Source: Rhizobium johnstonii 3841 (GTDB lineage Bacteria; Pseudomonadota; Alphaproteobacteria; Rhizobiales; Rhizobiaceae). Taken from it: a stretch of 64,000 bases of DNA. Positions 34,581 to 42,903 of this stretch are shown piece by piece. Positions within the stretch are counted from its first letter, which is position 1. Every line of letters starts with the position of its first letter. The notes beneath the pieces are model-generated. The model was not told the origin of the DNA, made no database searches, and saw only the letters and a list, made by a program, of their open reading frames with translations. Where the stretch lies: assembly GCF_000009265.1 (NCBI RefSeq), contig NC_008380.1, forward strand, positions 3,291,501-3,355,500, written 5' to 3'. A program made the position numbers and the translations under genes.

Positions 34581-35111
34581 ATGCCCGTCTACGCGCTTGG
34601 CGGATTAACGCCGAAACTGCCCGCCGCCGGCCTTTATTGGATCGCACCGGATGCTAACATCATCGGCCAGATCGAACTCGGCGAGAATGTCGGCATCTGG
34701 TTCGGCGCCGTGCTACGCGGCGACAACGAAAAGATCACCGTCGGCGAAGGCACCAACATCCAGGAAGGCGTGATGGCCCATACGGACATGGGCTTCCCGC
34801 TGACAACAGGCAAAGACTGCACCATCGGCCACCATGCCATCCTTCACGGCTGCACCATCGGCGATAACACGCTGATCGGCATGGGCGCCACCATCCTGAA
34901 TGGTGCGAAGATCGGCAACAACTGCCTCGTCGGCGCCAATGCGCTGGTGACAGAGGGCAAGGAATTCCCCGATAACTCCCTGATCGTCGGGGCACCTGCC
35001 CGGGGCGTACGCACACTCGACGAGGCGGCAATCGAAGCCATCCGTCGCTCGGCAGAAAACTACGTCGCCAACTGGCAACGCTTCGCCCGCGATCTCAAAC
35101 AGATTGGTTGA
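34581..35111 (+). CDS. Gamma-class carbonic-anhydrase-like protein
   Basis: This 176-residue left-handed beta-helix protein (gamma-CA/YrdA family) has hexapeptide repeats through residues 25-140. The three His ligands expected for the zinc or iron site appear in MAHTDMG and GHHAILHGC. It would hydrate CO2 or act as a ligand-binding homologue. The ATG at 34581 has GGAGAG upstream. It follows the FAH-family gene by 10 bp and is probably in its operon. Confidence 0.85.
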   Translation: MPVYALGGLTPKLPAAGLYWIAPDANIIGQIELGENVGIWFGAVLRGDNEKITVGEGTNIQEGVMAHTDMGFPLTTGKDCTIGHHAILHGCTIGDNTLIGMGATILNGAKIGNNCLVGANALVTEGKEFPDNSLIVGAPARGVRTLDEAAIEAIRRSAENYVANWQRFARDLKQIG

Positions 35112-35160
35112 TCGGGCAACGTGGACGCCTCGCTTGCGCTTACTGCATTTGCGACTTTGC

Positions 35161-35385
35161 CGCTCATCCCCTCATCCGCCCCTTCGGGCCACCTTCTCCC
35201 CGCTGGAGAGAAGAGGGAGCAAGTTGCCTTCGCTCGTTTCCACAAACGGCGCTTTCAGGAGGGGTGAGACGCCGCCACGTTTCCGCTTCTCCCCGGCGGG
35301 GAGAAGATGCCGGCAGGCAGATGAGGGGGAATGATCGGCAAAGCTGCGAATGCACTGAGCGCAAGCGAAGGGCAGACCCGCCGAG
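35161..35385. repeat. Intergenic mosaic palindrome (RIME-like), second locus
   Basis: Unit 1 (35169-35221) is the inverse of the arm at 4931-4980: CTCATCCGCCCCTTCGGGCC, then ACCTTCTCCCCGCTGGAGAG. Unit 2 (35279-35385) reads CTTCTCCCCGGCGGGGAGAAG followed by GCCGGCAGGCAGATGAGGGG and CGAATGCACTGAGCGCAAGC. It fills most of the gap between the carbonic-anhydrase-like and the ICMT-like gene. Confidence 0.65.
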
Positions 35386-35390
35386 CCCCT

Positions 35391-36098
35391 TCACCACACG
35401 CCCGGAATCCAGCGCCAGCGCACACACGCCATATACTCCACATAGCCCACCAGGCCCTTGCGCAGTTCGGCTTCCTCGCCGAGCGTGCGGCCGAAGAGGA
35501 CGACGACGAGCAGGCCGGCGGGGATCAGCGCGTAGAGCGAGCCAAGCGACAGCGCCATGCCGGCGCTGAGCACGATGGCGGTTGCGTATCCGGGATGGCG
35601 GATTACGGCGTAGGGTCCGGTGTCGATCACCTTGTGGTCGCGGTCGGTCTGAATGCGCACCGTCGGCTCGAAATGCCGGTTGACCGATTGCGCCCAGGTC
35701 AGGCCGAGATAACCTGATGTCATCAGGAGATAGCCGATAAAGACGACCCAATCGGGCTGCGGCGCCCAGTGGAAACGTCCGTCGTCGAATGCGCCGACCG
35801 GGAGAATGGCGGCAAAGAGAATAATCGTCAGCGTCGCCACCACGGCGTCCCAGGATTTGGTACCCTTCTGGTATCGGCTGCGCGCCGCAAACAGCTCCGG
35901 ATTCATCCGCCAGATCCAGATGATTGCGACAGCAGTCAGCACAAGGAACAGGCCGAGAAAAATCCAGCCGCGCGGCCAGTCGAGCGTACCGGCCGGCCAG
36001 AACAGCGCGGCAAACATGACGGCAATGGTGATGGCGAGCGATCCGAGCGACGGCGCCGCCGCGAATGAGTGACCGGGCCGAGTGTCCCGCTGCGTCAT
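35391..36098 (-). CDS. ICMT/PEMT-like membrane methyltransferase
   Basis: This 235-residue protein has five or so hydrophobic helices and the isoprenylcysteine-methyltransferase-like C-terminal block FEPTVRIQTDRDHKVIDTGPYAVIRHPGYATAI and EEAELRKGLVGYVEYMACVRWRWIPGVW. This is the SAM-binding signature of the family. It methylates a lipid or small molecule at the membrane; the substrate is unknown. ATG at 36098 with GGAG upstream. Confidence 0.8.
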   Translation of the reverse strand: MTQRDTRPGHSFAAAPSLGSLAITIAVMFAALFWPAGTLDWPRGWIFLGLFLVLTAVAIIWIWRMNPELFAARSRYQKGTKSWDAVVATLTIILFAAILPVGAFDDGRFHWAPQPDWVVFIGYLLMTSGYLGLTWAQSVNRHFEPTVRIQTDRDHKVIDTGPYAVIRHPGYATAIVLSAGMALSLGSLYALIPAGLLVVVLFGRTLGEEAELRKGLVGYVEYMACVRWRWIPGVW

Positions 36099-36118
36099 GA
36101 TCGCTCTCCGTTCCATGA

Positions 36119-36157
36119 CAGCGCCGCGCGTCCTCTTAGACGCGCAGAAAGACGCTG
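36119..36157. repeat. Nested palindrome, family A
   Basis: Outer arms CAGCG/CGCTG (36119-36123 and 36153-36157) surround inner arms GCGCGTC/GACGCGC (36126-36132 and 36139-36145). It matches the elements at 7195 and 49216 and lies upstream of the ICMT-like gene. Confidence 0.65.
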
Positions 36158-36187
36158 CACATGGCGGATTTCATTGAAAAAATCGCC

Positions 36188-36589
36188 TTACTCGGCCGCT
36201 TCGAGAAACTGGCTGTTTCGTGAGGATGAGGCAAGAGCCTGAACCCTGGCTTCCGCCTTGGCGATCAGCTGATAGAATTCGTCCTGCGCTTCGACATCCA
36301 GCTGAATGACGGCGTTGACGTCGTCGGGCGTATCGCAAACGCAGGCGACCGCAGAAATCGGACAGATGCCGCCGGGATAGCGTCTGCCGGTGCCCGTATA
36401 GGCGCGACGTCCCCAACGCTCGGAATAGACCGTCTCTTCCCGCTCAAGCTGCAGGATCGTTCCCTTGCAGGCAGTCACGATAGCCGCCTTGCCGTAGGCG
36501 AACCAGTGATAGTTCAGCCTCCGGAGAATATATTTGCCGGTGATATCTTCGCCAGCCAGTTCGGCAGGGTTTTCAATCATTCTAATCAT
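36188..36589 (-). CDS. Hypothetical protein
   Basis: This 133-residue soluble protein includes KYILRRLNYHWFAYGKAAIVTACKGTILQLEREETVYSERWGRRAYTGTGRRYPGG and an acidic C-terminus. No signal peptide or known motif is visible. ATG at 36589 has GAGGA upstream. I do not recognise the family. Confidence 0.7.
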   Translation of the reverse strand: MIRMIENPAELAGEDITGKYILRRLNYHWFAYGKAAIVTACKGTILQLEREETVYSERWGRRAYTGTGRRYPGGICPISAVACVCDTPDDVNAVIQLDVEAQDEFYQLIAKAEARVQALASSSRNSQFLEAAE

Positions 36590-36921
36590 GACGGCTTCCT
36601 CAACGTTTAAACAATATCCGTCATGTCTTCGCGTGCAGCAAGTCAAAAAACGCTGCTTTTGGAGACACTTAGTCACAAAGTGTTTCCGATTCTTACATTA
36701 ACCACGCGCCGAGCACCCCCTTGCGCGCACAATTCTTCGTCGAATTTTCCGCAACCTGCTACCGATTTCGTCATTTGTCCGAGGTGGCAGTCACGTCAAT
36801 GTCCCCTTGTGTTTTTTGGCGCGGGCTCGATATGTCTCCCTGATTGGCCCGAACACCGCGCCGTTTTTCACCCCACGAAACGGCCGGCTGTTTCGCCAGT
36901 TGGTCACCGCAGGAGAATTTC
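36590..36921. other. Intergenic region with one imperfect hairpin
   Basis: There are 332 bp between two hypothetical genes. GGAGACACTT (36661-36670) pairs with AAGTGTTTCC (36678-36687, one G-T pair), forming a hairpin that could be a terminator or regulatory structure. Nothing else is recognisable. Confidence 0.4.
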
Positions 36922-37293
36922 ATGGTCGACGCGATCAACCCCATCTCCGCCACCGCCCCGTCGGAACCCACCAAGGTCGGCACCAGCACCTCGATCGGCT
37001 CCGAACCCGACAATGCCTGGGTCGCCGCCCGCCAGTCGCAGATCACCGCCGATCAGCTGGCAGCGAAGAGGGCCGTGGAGAAAGAGGCCGCAAACGGTCT
37101 CATCCCGCATGCGGATCTGATCGTCGACGACGAGGCGCATCCGCAAAAGCGGCACGGGCATGCGGCATCGGACGATGGGGAAGAGGCCGGCAAACAGGCG
37201 GAACAGCCGGTCTTGTCAGGCGAAAGCGATCGGATCGGCACCCGGAATTTCGACGACGATACGCCCTTCGGCGAACGCGTCGCCATCATCTGA
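36922..37293 (+). CDS. Hypothetical acidic protein
   Basis: This 123-residue protein begins MVDAINPISATAPSEPTKVG and is rich in Ala, Glu, Asp and His. It looks low-complexity and partly disordered, with no known domain. The ATG at 36922 has AGGAG upstream. Function unknown. Confidence 0.6.
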   Translation: MVDAINPISATAPSEPTKVGTSTSIGSEPDNAWVAARQSQITADQLAAKRAVEKEAANGLIPHADLIVDDEAHPQKRHGHAASDDGEEAGKQAEQPVLSGESDRIGTRNFDDDTPFGERVAII

Positions 37294-37324
37294 TCAAAAC
37301 GCAGACCGGAAACCGTCCGCGCGG

Positions 37325-37723
37325 TCAATTCGAGCCCGCAAGCTGGGCTTCGATCGCCGCCTTATCGATGACCGACCAGACCTCGACGATCTTGCCGCCG
37401 CGAAATTCGTAGATGACGTTCTCGGTGAAGGAAAGGCGTCTGCCGCTCACATCGAGGCCGAGGAATTTTGCCTTCGGCCTGCAATCGAAGCCGAGCCGGC
37501 AGGCGATGTATGGCGGATCGCAAAGCAGCGTCAGCACCTTGAAATAAAGATCGAGAATCTCATCGAAATCCCGCTCTAGCATGGCGACGTAACCCGCCAG
37601 CCCGAGCCGCCGGCCGTTATGAACCGCATCGTCGCTAACGAACTGCCTGAGATTGGGCCAGTCCTGCCTGTTCAAGCAGGCGATGTAGCCGCGGTATATC
37701 TCCGCGAGTTCGGTTTTCGTCAC
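37325..37723 (-). CDS. SnoaL-like/ester-cyclase-type NTF2-fold protein
   Basis: This 132-residue protein of the NTF2-like superfamily includes YIACLNRQDWPNLRQFVSDDAVHNGRRLGLAGYVAMLERDF and ENVIYEFRGGKIVEVWSVIDKAAIEAQL. The closing stretch is typical of SnoaL-like polyketide-cyclase proteins. It stands alone. The first ATG is used. Confidence 0.8.
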   Translation of the reverse strand: MTKTELAEIYRGYIACLNRQDWPNLRQFVSDDAVHNGRRLGLAGYVAMLERDFDEILDLYFKVLTLLCDPPYIACRLGFDCRPKAKFLGLDVSGRRLSFTENVIYEFRGGKIVEVWSVIDKAAIEAQLAGSN

Positions 37724-37993
37724 GCGATCGTCCCTGGCTTGGTTTCTCAGGCAAAGATAGCGCCGGGATCAGCACTTGCCAGCGGCGAACGCGCCGCCTC
37801 GAGAGTTTCAGTTCAAGAGAACTCGCCTGCACGCCCGGCAAGGGCGGCAATGACGGTCCCGGCAAGGGCGGCTCTGAATCTAAGCCGGACTAACCCGATC
37901 GCTTTGAGATCGGCGTCCAATAACGTCGGGACCCGGCGGGCTCTGCCATCGCAATAGCCCGCGAGGCGATCGTCTAGCGAACGCGAGCGAAGC

Positions 37994-38392
37994 TTATGCC
38001 GCGCAGGCCTCGCACAACCCACGGATCTCTATCGTCGTCTTTTCAGGCTTGAATTTCTGCCCCCGCACCCATTCCATCAGTCGGTGATCGACCTCGTGGT
38101 CGTGGAACTCCGTCACCTGGCCGCAGCTTTCGCAGATGGCGAAGGCGACGATGCCGTGGCTGTGGCAGTCGTCGCCCGGATGGGCGCAGGCGACGAAGGA
38201 GTTGATGCTTTCGAGCCGGTGCACCACGCCATATTCGAGCAGTTTCTCCAGCGCCCGGTAGACCTGCAGCGGCGCGCGAAAACCGTGGTCGCGCAGCTTG
38301 TCGAGGATGGTATAGGCGCTGAGCGGCCCTTCGGCCTTTTCGAGCACGTCGAAGACCAGCGACTGGTTCTTGGTCAATTGCGGTGTCGTCAT
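37994..38392 (-). CDS. zur: Zinc uptake regulator Zur
   Basis: This 132-residue Fur-family repressor has a winged helix (LSAYTILDKLRDHGFRAPLQVYRALEKLLEYGVVHRLESINSFVAC) and a dimerisation domain with the structural zinc motifs C-x2-C (CESCGQ and CEAC near the end) and HDHEVDH. Zn-loaded Zur represses zinc uptake. It starts inside the znuB stop (ATGA), so znuCB-zur is one operon, an arrangement that fits feedback control. Confidence 0.9.
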   Translation of the reverse strand: MTTPQLTKNQSLVFDVLEKAEGPLSAYTILDKLRDHGFRAPLQVYRALEKLLEYGVVHRLESINSFVACAHPGDDCHSHGIVAFAICESCGQVTEFHDHEVDHRLMEWVRGQKFKPEKTTIEIRGLCEACAA

Positions 38393-39204
38393 GAGCCTTG
38401 TCCTTGCATGACCGCGCGGTGGCGCCTGACGGGAAGCAGGCTGAGAATGAAGAGGATCAGCGCCGCGACCACGATCGAGGGACCGGAGGGCGTGTCGTAG
38501 GTGAGCGAGCCGAACAGACCGCCGACGACGGCCGCCGCCCCGATCAGCGAGGCGAGCACCGCCATGATCTCCGGCGTCGGCGAAAAGCGCCGCGCCGCAG
38601 CCGCCGGAATGATCAGCAGCGAGGTGATCAGCATGATGCCGACAATCTTCATGGCAATGGCGATGACGACGGCCATCAGCAGCATGAAGAACAGCCGCGC
38701 CCGCTCGGGCTTCAGCCCCTCAGCCTCGGCGAGCTCGGCATTGACGGTCGCAGCCAAGAGCGGCCGCCAGAGCCAGGCCATTGCCAAAAGCACGAACAGC
38801 CCACCGCCCCAGATCAGCGCGATATCGGTGGTGGAAACGGCAAGAATATCGCCGAACAGGAAAGCGATGAGATCGATCCGCACCCAGCTCATGAAAGCGA
38901 CCATGACGAGGCCGATCGCCAGTGTGGCATGCGAGAGAATGCCGAGCAGCGCATCGGCCGACAGCGCCTGGCGCTTCTGCAGGAAGAGCAGCAGCACCGA
39001 CACGAGGGCGGCGACAGCAAAGACAGCCAGTGTCAGGTTGAGTTCGAAAAGCAGCGACAGTGCGACGCCGAGCAGCGCCGAATGGGCGATCGTATCGCCG
39101 AAATAGGCCATGCGCCGCCAGATGATGAAGCAGCCGAGCGGCCCCGTCGTCAGCGCCAGGCCGACGCCGGCAAGGATGGCGCGCACGAAGAAATCGTCAA
39201 GCAT
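38389..39204 (-). CDS. znuB: ZnuB zinc ABC transporter permease
   Basis: This 271-residue inner-membrane permease of the metal-ion ABC family (FimC/ZnuB type) has eight or more hydrophobic helices, including MAYFGDTIAHSALLGVALSLLF and IVGIMLITSLLIIPAAAARRFSPTPEIMAV. It imports Zn2+ with ZnuA and ZnuC. The ATG at 39204 has GGGAG 6 bp upstream and overlaps the znuC stop by 8 bp. Longer in-frame starts run into znuC and are rejected. Confidence 0.92.
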   Translation of the reverse strand: MLDDFFVRAILAGVGLALTTGPLGCFIIWRRMAYFGDTIAHSALLGVALSLLFELNLTLAVFAVAALVSVLLLFLQKRQALSADALLGILSHATLAIGLVMVAFMSWVRIDLIAFLFGDILAVSTTDIALIWGGGLFVLLAMAWLWRPLLAATVNAELAEAEGLKPERARLFFMLLMAVVIAIAMKIVGIMLITSLLIIPAAAARRFSPTPEIMAVLASLIGAAAVVGGLFGSLTYDTPSGPSIVVAALILFILSLLPVRRHRAVMQGQGS

Positions 39205-40111
39205 GGCGCTCTCCCGCTTCATGCGCGTGCGGATGGGCATGGTCAGGATGATCGTGATCATGTTCATGACCGGCATGCCCATGCTCATGCGCGTGATGGC
39301 CGTCGTCGGGGTGGCAATGATCGGTTACCGTGCCGTCGGCATGTTGCACCCGGCCGTCCGGCAAGTGCGTATGATCGTGGTGATGGCTGTAGACGGCCAG
39401 CGTCTGCGCCGCCCTGCTGCCGAACAGGCGCACATATTCCGGGCTGCGGCTGACGGATTCAGGCGTGCCGCGGCAGCAGACATGTCCGTTGAGGCAGATG
39501 ACCGTGTCGGTTTCGGCCATGACGACATGCAGGTCGTGCGAGATCAGCAGGATACCGCAGCCCGTCGCATTGCGGATCGACTTGATGAGGTCGTAGAGGA
39601 CGATCTCGCCGGAAAAATCGACCCCCTGCACCGGCTCGTCGAGGACCAGCAGATCGGGCTTGCGGGCAATGGCGCGCGCCATCAGCGCCCGCTGGAATTC
39701 GCCGCCGGAGAGGTGCTGGACCTCGGCATCGAGCATATGGGCAATGCCGGCGGATTCGAGCGCCGAGAGCATATCGCGCTCCGGCAGCGGTCCTGTCAGC
39801 GTCATCAGCCGGCGCACCGAAAGCGGCAGCGTCCAGTCGATCGACAGCTTCTGCGGGACATAGCCGACCTTGAGGCCGGCCTTGCGCTCCACCCTGCCCT
39901 CATCAGGCTTCAACACACCGATCGCTGCCTTGGCGCTGGTCGATTTGCCCGAGCCGTTCGGCCCGATCAGCGTGACGATCTCGCCGCGCGAGACCGAAAA
40001 ATCAACGCCGCGCACCAGCCAGCGGCCATTGCGCAGAACGCCGACATTTTCAAGCGAAACCAGCGGTTCGGCCCTGATACCAGCGGGGGTCTTTGCGGGA
40101 GAGAGCATCAA
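39197..40111 (-). CDS. znuC: ZnuC zinc ABC transporter ATPase with His-rich tail
   Basis: This 304-residue ATPase has Walker A GPNGSGKST, signature LSGGEFQRALMARA and Walker B DLLVLDEP, the layout of zinc/manganese importer ATPases. Beyond the usual domain, about 55 C-terminal residues are rich in His and Asp (SHHHDHTH, GHHAHEHGHAGHEHDHDH), probably a zinc-binding or sensing tail. It is divergent from znuA across a region with two Zur-box-like sites. Confidence 0.92.
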   Translation of the reverse strand: MMLSPAKTPAGIRAEPLVSLENVGVLRNGRWLVRGVDFSVSRGEIVTLIGPNGSGKSTSAKAAIGVLKPDEGRVERKAGLKVGYVPQKLSIDWTLPLSVRRLMTLTGPLPERDMLSALESAGIAHMLDAEVQHLSGGEFQRALMARAIARKPDLLVLDEPVQGVDFSGEIVLYDLIKSIRNATGCGILLISHDLHVVMAETDTVICLNGHVCCRGTPESVSRSPEYVRLFGSRAAQTLAVYSHHHDHTHLPDGRVQHADGTVTDHCHPDDGHHAHEHGHAGHEHDHDHPDHAHPHAHEAGERHA

Positions 40112-40148
40112 ATTTTCCGAAAGTGCTGTTGCGTCCTGCTATTGCACA

Positions 40149-40185
40149 CGTTATAGCATAACGCAATTGATGTAATAACATAACA
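40149..40185. promoter_or_regulatory. zur: Two Zur-box-like sites between znuC and znuA
   Basis: CGTTATAGCATAACG (40149-40163) and TGTAATAACATAACA (40171-40185) match the alphaproteobacterial Zur pattern TGTTAT-N3-ATAACA with two and one mismatches respectively. They lie between the divergent znuC and znuA starts and could serve one promoter each. Confidence 0.75.
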
Positions 40186-40210
40186 ATTGCAATTCAAGGG
40201 AAGCATACTG

Positions 40211-41260
40211 ATGAAACGCGCCTTGGGGCCTGCCCTTAAAATCTTGGCCCTCCGAATGCCGGCCTTCACAATCCCGGCCCTGGCGATCCCCGCCCTACTC
40301 TTTGCCGGCACCATGCGGGCAGCCGATGCACCCGTCGTCGTCACCTCGATCAAGCCGATCCATTCGCTGGTTTCGGCGATCATGCAGGGTGTCGGCGAAC
40401 CCGAATTGATCGTCGATGGCGCAGCCTCCCCGCATACCTACAATCTGAAGCCATCGAATGCCCGCGCCATGCAGGACGCCAAGGTGATCTTCTGGGTCGG
40501 CCCGGGCCTCGAGGCTTTCCTCGAAAAGCCGCTGCAGGCGTTGGGCCGGAATGCCAGCATCGCGGCCCTCGACGACGCGCCCGGTCTCGTCAAGCTGCCT
40601 TTCCGTGAAGGCGGCGCCTTCGAGCCGCATGATGACGCCCCGGAGCACGAAAGTGCTTCCGGTCAGCATGATGAGGCTGACGCCGCACATGATGCTGATC
40701 CCGGGCACGCCAGTGACCATGACCATGACCACGACCACGATACATTCGACACCCATCTCTGGCTCGACCCGATGAACGCCAAGGCCATGGCGGCCATGAT
40801 CACCACGACGTTGGTCGCCGCCGATCCCGCCAATGCTCTGACCTATCAGGGCAACGCCAAGGCGCTGGACGACAAGCTGGATGCGCTCGATACCGAGATC
40901 AAGGACATGGTCGCTCCCGTCAAGGACAAGCCCTTCATCGTCTTCCACGACGCCTACCAGTATTTCGAGCACCGCTACGGTATCCGCGTCACCGGCTCGA
41001 TCACCGTCAGCCCGGAAACCATTCCCGGCGCCGAGCGTGTTTCGGAAATCCACCGCAAGGTCGGCGAACTCGGCGCCACCTGCGTCTTTGCCGAACCGCA
41101 GTTCGAGCCGCGCCTCGTCAATGTTGTCATCGAAGGCACGCGCGCCAAGTCAGGCGTGCTCGATCCCGAAGCGGCAACACTGAAGGCCGGTCCCGATCTC
41201 TACTTCAACCTCATGCGCGGCATCGCCAACAGCATGAAGGACTGCCTCTCCAGCGCATGA
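40211..41260 (+). CDS. znuA: ZnuA zinc-binding periplasmic protein
   Basis: This 349-residue metal-binding SBP has a long N-terminal export segment (about 1-38). Zinc ligands are in place: His in SPHTYNLKP (75), His182 in DTHLWLD and His in VFHDAYQYFEHRYG. A His/Asp-rich loop lies at 140-177 (HESASGQHDEADAAHDADPGHASDHDHDHDHD). It captures Zn2+ in the periplasm for ZnuBC. The ATG at 40211 is used. A clear terminator follows the gene. Confidence 0.92.
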   Translation: MKRALGPALKILALRMPAFTIPALAIPALLFAGTMRAADAPVVVTSIKPIHSLVSAIMQGVGEPELIVDGAASPHTYNLKPSNARAMQDAKVIFWVGPGLEAFLEKPLQALGRNASIAALDDAPGLVKLPFREGGAFEPHDDAPEHESASGQHDEADAAHDADPGHASDHDHDHDHDTFDTHLWLDPMNAKAMAAMITTTLVAADPANALTYQGNAKALDDKLDALDTEIKDMVAPVKDKPFIVFHDAYQYFEHRYGIRVTGSITVSPETIPGAERVSEIHRKVGELGATCVFAEPQFEPRLVNVVIEGTRAKSGVLDPEAATLKAGPDLYFNLMRGIANSMKDCLSSA

Positions 41261-41277
41261 CTCTCATGCGCCGCTCC

Positions 41278-41297
41278 GCGCGTCCTGCCGGACACGC
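41278..41297. repeat. Nested palindrome, family A (weak copy)
   Basis: GCGCGTCC (41278-41285) pairs with GGACACGC (41290-41297) with one G-T pair. It resembles the inner stem of the other family A elements and lies 18 bp after the znuA stop. Confidence 0.45.
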
Positions 41298-41316
41298 GAC
41301 GCTCCAGGGAGAGCTG

Positions 41317-41355
41317 AGGCGGAAAAAGGCGAACAACCCCGTTCCGCCTTTTTTT
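41317..41355 (+). terminator. Intrinsic terminator after znuA
   Basis: AGGCGGAA (41317-41324) pairs with TTCCGCCT (41342-41349), followed by a run of seven T. It separates znuA from the next, separately promoted gene. Confidence 0.85.
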
Positions 41356-41366
41356 GGACCATCAAA

Positions 41367-41381
41367 TGTAATGATATAACA
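41367..41381 (+). promoter_or_regulatory. Zur-box-like site before the COG0523 GTPase
   Basis: TGTAATGATATAACA matches TGTTAT-N3-ATAACA with one mismatch and lies 26 bp before the start codon of the GTPase gene. It marks that gene as part of the zinc-limitation regulon. Confidence 0.7.
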
Positions 41382-41406
41382 TAAATAAGACTCTGATGAG
41401 GTTCCC

Positions 41407-42612
41407 ATGGACAACAGACTTCCCGTCACGGTGCTTTCAGGCTTCCTCGGCGCCGGCAAGACGACGCTGCTCAACCACGTACTGACCAATCGCGAAGGTT
41501 TACGCGTCGCGGTTATCGTCAACGACATGAGCGAGGTGAATATCGATGCCGCCCTGGTGCGCGATGGCGGCGCCAATCTCTCCCGCACCGAGGAACAGCT
41601 CGTCGAGATGACCAATGGCTGCATCTGCTGCACGCTGCGCGACGATCTGCTGAAGGAGGTGCGCCAGCTCGCCGATCAGGGCCGCTTCGATTACCTCTTG
41701 ATCGAATCGACCGGCATCGCCGAGCCCCTGCCCGTCGCCACCACCTTCGAATTTCGCGACGAGAATGGCCAAAGCCTTTCCGACGTCGCAAGGCTCGACA
41801 CCATGGTGACCGTCGTCGACGCCGCCAATCTGCTTGCCGATTATGCCTCGGCCGATTTCCTCGCCGACCGCGGAGAAACGGCCGGCGACGGCGACAACAG
41901 AACCATCGTCGACCTGCTGGTCGAGCAGATCGAATTCGCCGACGTCGTGGTGCTGAACAAGATCGGCACGGCAACCAAGGAAGAGCGCGACGCCGCGCGC
42001 AAGATCATCACCGGCCTCAACCCGGATGCGAAGCTGATCGAGGCGGATTTCGGCAAGATCGCCCTGAAAGACGTGCTCGGCACCGGCCGCTTCGATATCG
42101 ACAAGGCCGAGACCCATCCGCTCTGGTACAAGGAACTGCACGGTTTCCGCGATCACGTGCCGGAGACCGAGGAATATGGCATCCGCTCCTTCGTCTATCG
42201 CGAGAAGCGGCCCTTCCATCCGGCAAAGCTGCAGGCCTTCCTCGATCGGACATGGCCAGGCGTGGTGCGCGCCAAGGGCTTCTTCTGGCTGGCGACGCGC
42301 CCGCACCATGTCGGCGAGGTCAGCCAGGCGGGCGCGATCGTGCGCACCGGCAAGATGGGTCTCTGGTGGGCGGCCGTACCCCGCGAACAATGGCCTAAGG
42401 AACCGGCCTTCATGCGCGCCATCGGCCCCTATCTCGACCCCGTCTGGGGCGACCGGCGCCAGGAAATCGTCTTCATCGGCGCCGATCCGATGGACGAAGC
42501 CTGGATCAGGAAGGAACTCGACGCCTGTCTGCTCGACACCACGGTATTTGCGCCGGAACGCTGGCGCAACCTGCCCGACCCTTTCGCCAGCTGGAACAGG
42601 CAGGCGGCATGA
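41407..42612 (+). CDS. COG0523 (CobW/ZigA/ZNG1-type) GTP-binding metallochaperone
   Basis: This 401-residue G3E GTPase has GFLGAGKTT (12-20), the metal-binding CxCC as CICC (72-75), ESTGIAEP (switch II region) and a CobW_C domain at about 265-385 with WLATRPHHVGEVSQAG. The G4 motif reads LNKIG rather than NKxD. COG0523 proteins under Zur control are thought to move Zn2+ to client enzymes during zinc starvation. A Zur-like box precedes it. Its stop overlaps the start of a small Cys-rich ORF. Confidence 0.9.
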   Translation: MDNRLPVTVLSGFLGAGKTTLLNHVLTNREGLRVAVIVNDMSEVNIDAALVRDGGANLSRTEEQLVEMTNGCICCTLRDDLLKEVRQLADQGRFDYLLIESTGIAEPLPVATTFEFRDENGQSLSDVARLDTMVTVVDAANLLADYASADFLADRGETAGDGDNRTIVDLLVEQIEFADVVVLNKIGTATKEERDAARKIITGLNPDAKLIEADFGKIALKDVLGTGRFDIDKAETHPLWYKELHGFRDHVPETEEYGIRSFVYREKRPFHPAKLQAFLDRTWPGVVRAKGFFWLATRPHHVGEVSQAGAIVRTGKMGLWWAAVPREQWPKEPAFMRAIGPYLDPVWGDRRQEIVFIGADPMDEAWIRKELDACLLDTTVFAPERWRNLPDPFASWNRQAA

Positions 42613-42788
42613 AGGCGAAGGCGATCAAACGCACTCTCTGCGTCTGTACCGAATGCGAACCGCTGCCGCCAATCGAAGGGCTTCATCCGCTTACGCACGA
42701 GGAGGATACCGACGCTGAAGTCGGAAGACCAAGAGGTTTTCTCGGCATCATTGCTGATCGGGTCATGCCGTCGCGCAGGCAATTCTGA
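42609..42788 (+). CDS. Small Cys-rich protein coupled to the COG0523 GTPase
   Basis: A 59-residue open frame starts within the GTPase stop (ATGA overlap). It begins MKAKAIKRTL followed by CVCTEC (Cys11, 13, 16). The rest is unremarkable and ends near a terminator hairpin. Coupling and the Cys cluster suggest a metal-binding partner or client of the GTPase. No ribosome site beyond coupling is visible. I do not know a named family; it is too short for most gene finders. Confidence 0.6.
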   Translation: MKAKAIKRTLCVCTECEPLPPIEGLHPLTHEEDTDAEVGRPRGFLGIIADRVMPSRRQF

Positions 42789-42863
42789 AGCGGGTCACAA
42801 CCGCCGCCAGCTGAAGAAGCGAAGGAAGGGCGCGAAACGGCTACACGCCCTCCCCAGAATCAA

Positions 42864-42885
42864 AAAGGCGGCCGAAGCCGCCCTT
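42864..42885. terminator. Terminator hairpin after the zinc GTPase operon
   Basis: GGCGGC-CGAA-GCCGCC forms a tight stem flanked by A and T tracts, between convergent genes, so it can serve both strands. Confidence 0.75.
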
Positions 42886-42903
42886 TCCTGATCTAACGAC
42901 CGA

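Noticed and set aside
34570..34608. Overlap of the FAH frame with the carbonic-anhydrase-like gene as a real fused end
   Set aside because: Sequence after the G-run loses all family similarity, and a one-base change restores the normal end.
38398..39453. Long plus-strand open frame antisense to znuB/znuC
   Set aside because: Its product is extremely rich in Arg, Asp, Glu, Gly and His with no domain, typical of the complement of a GC-rich membrane gene; znuB and znuC on the other strand have clear motifs.
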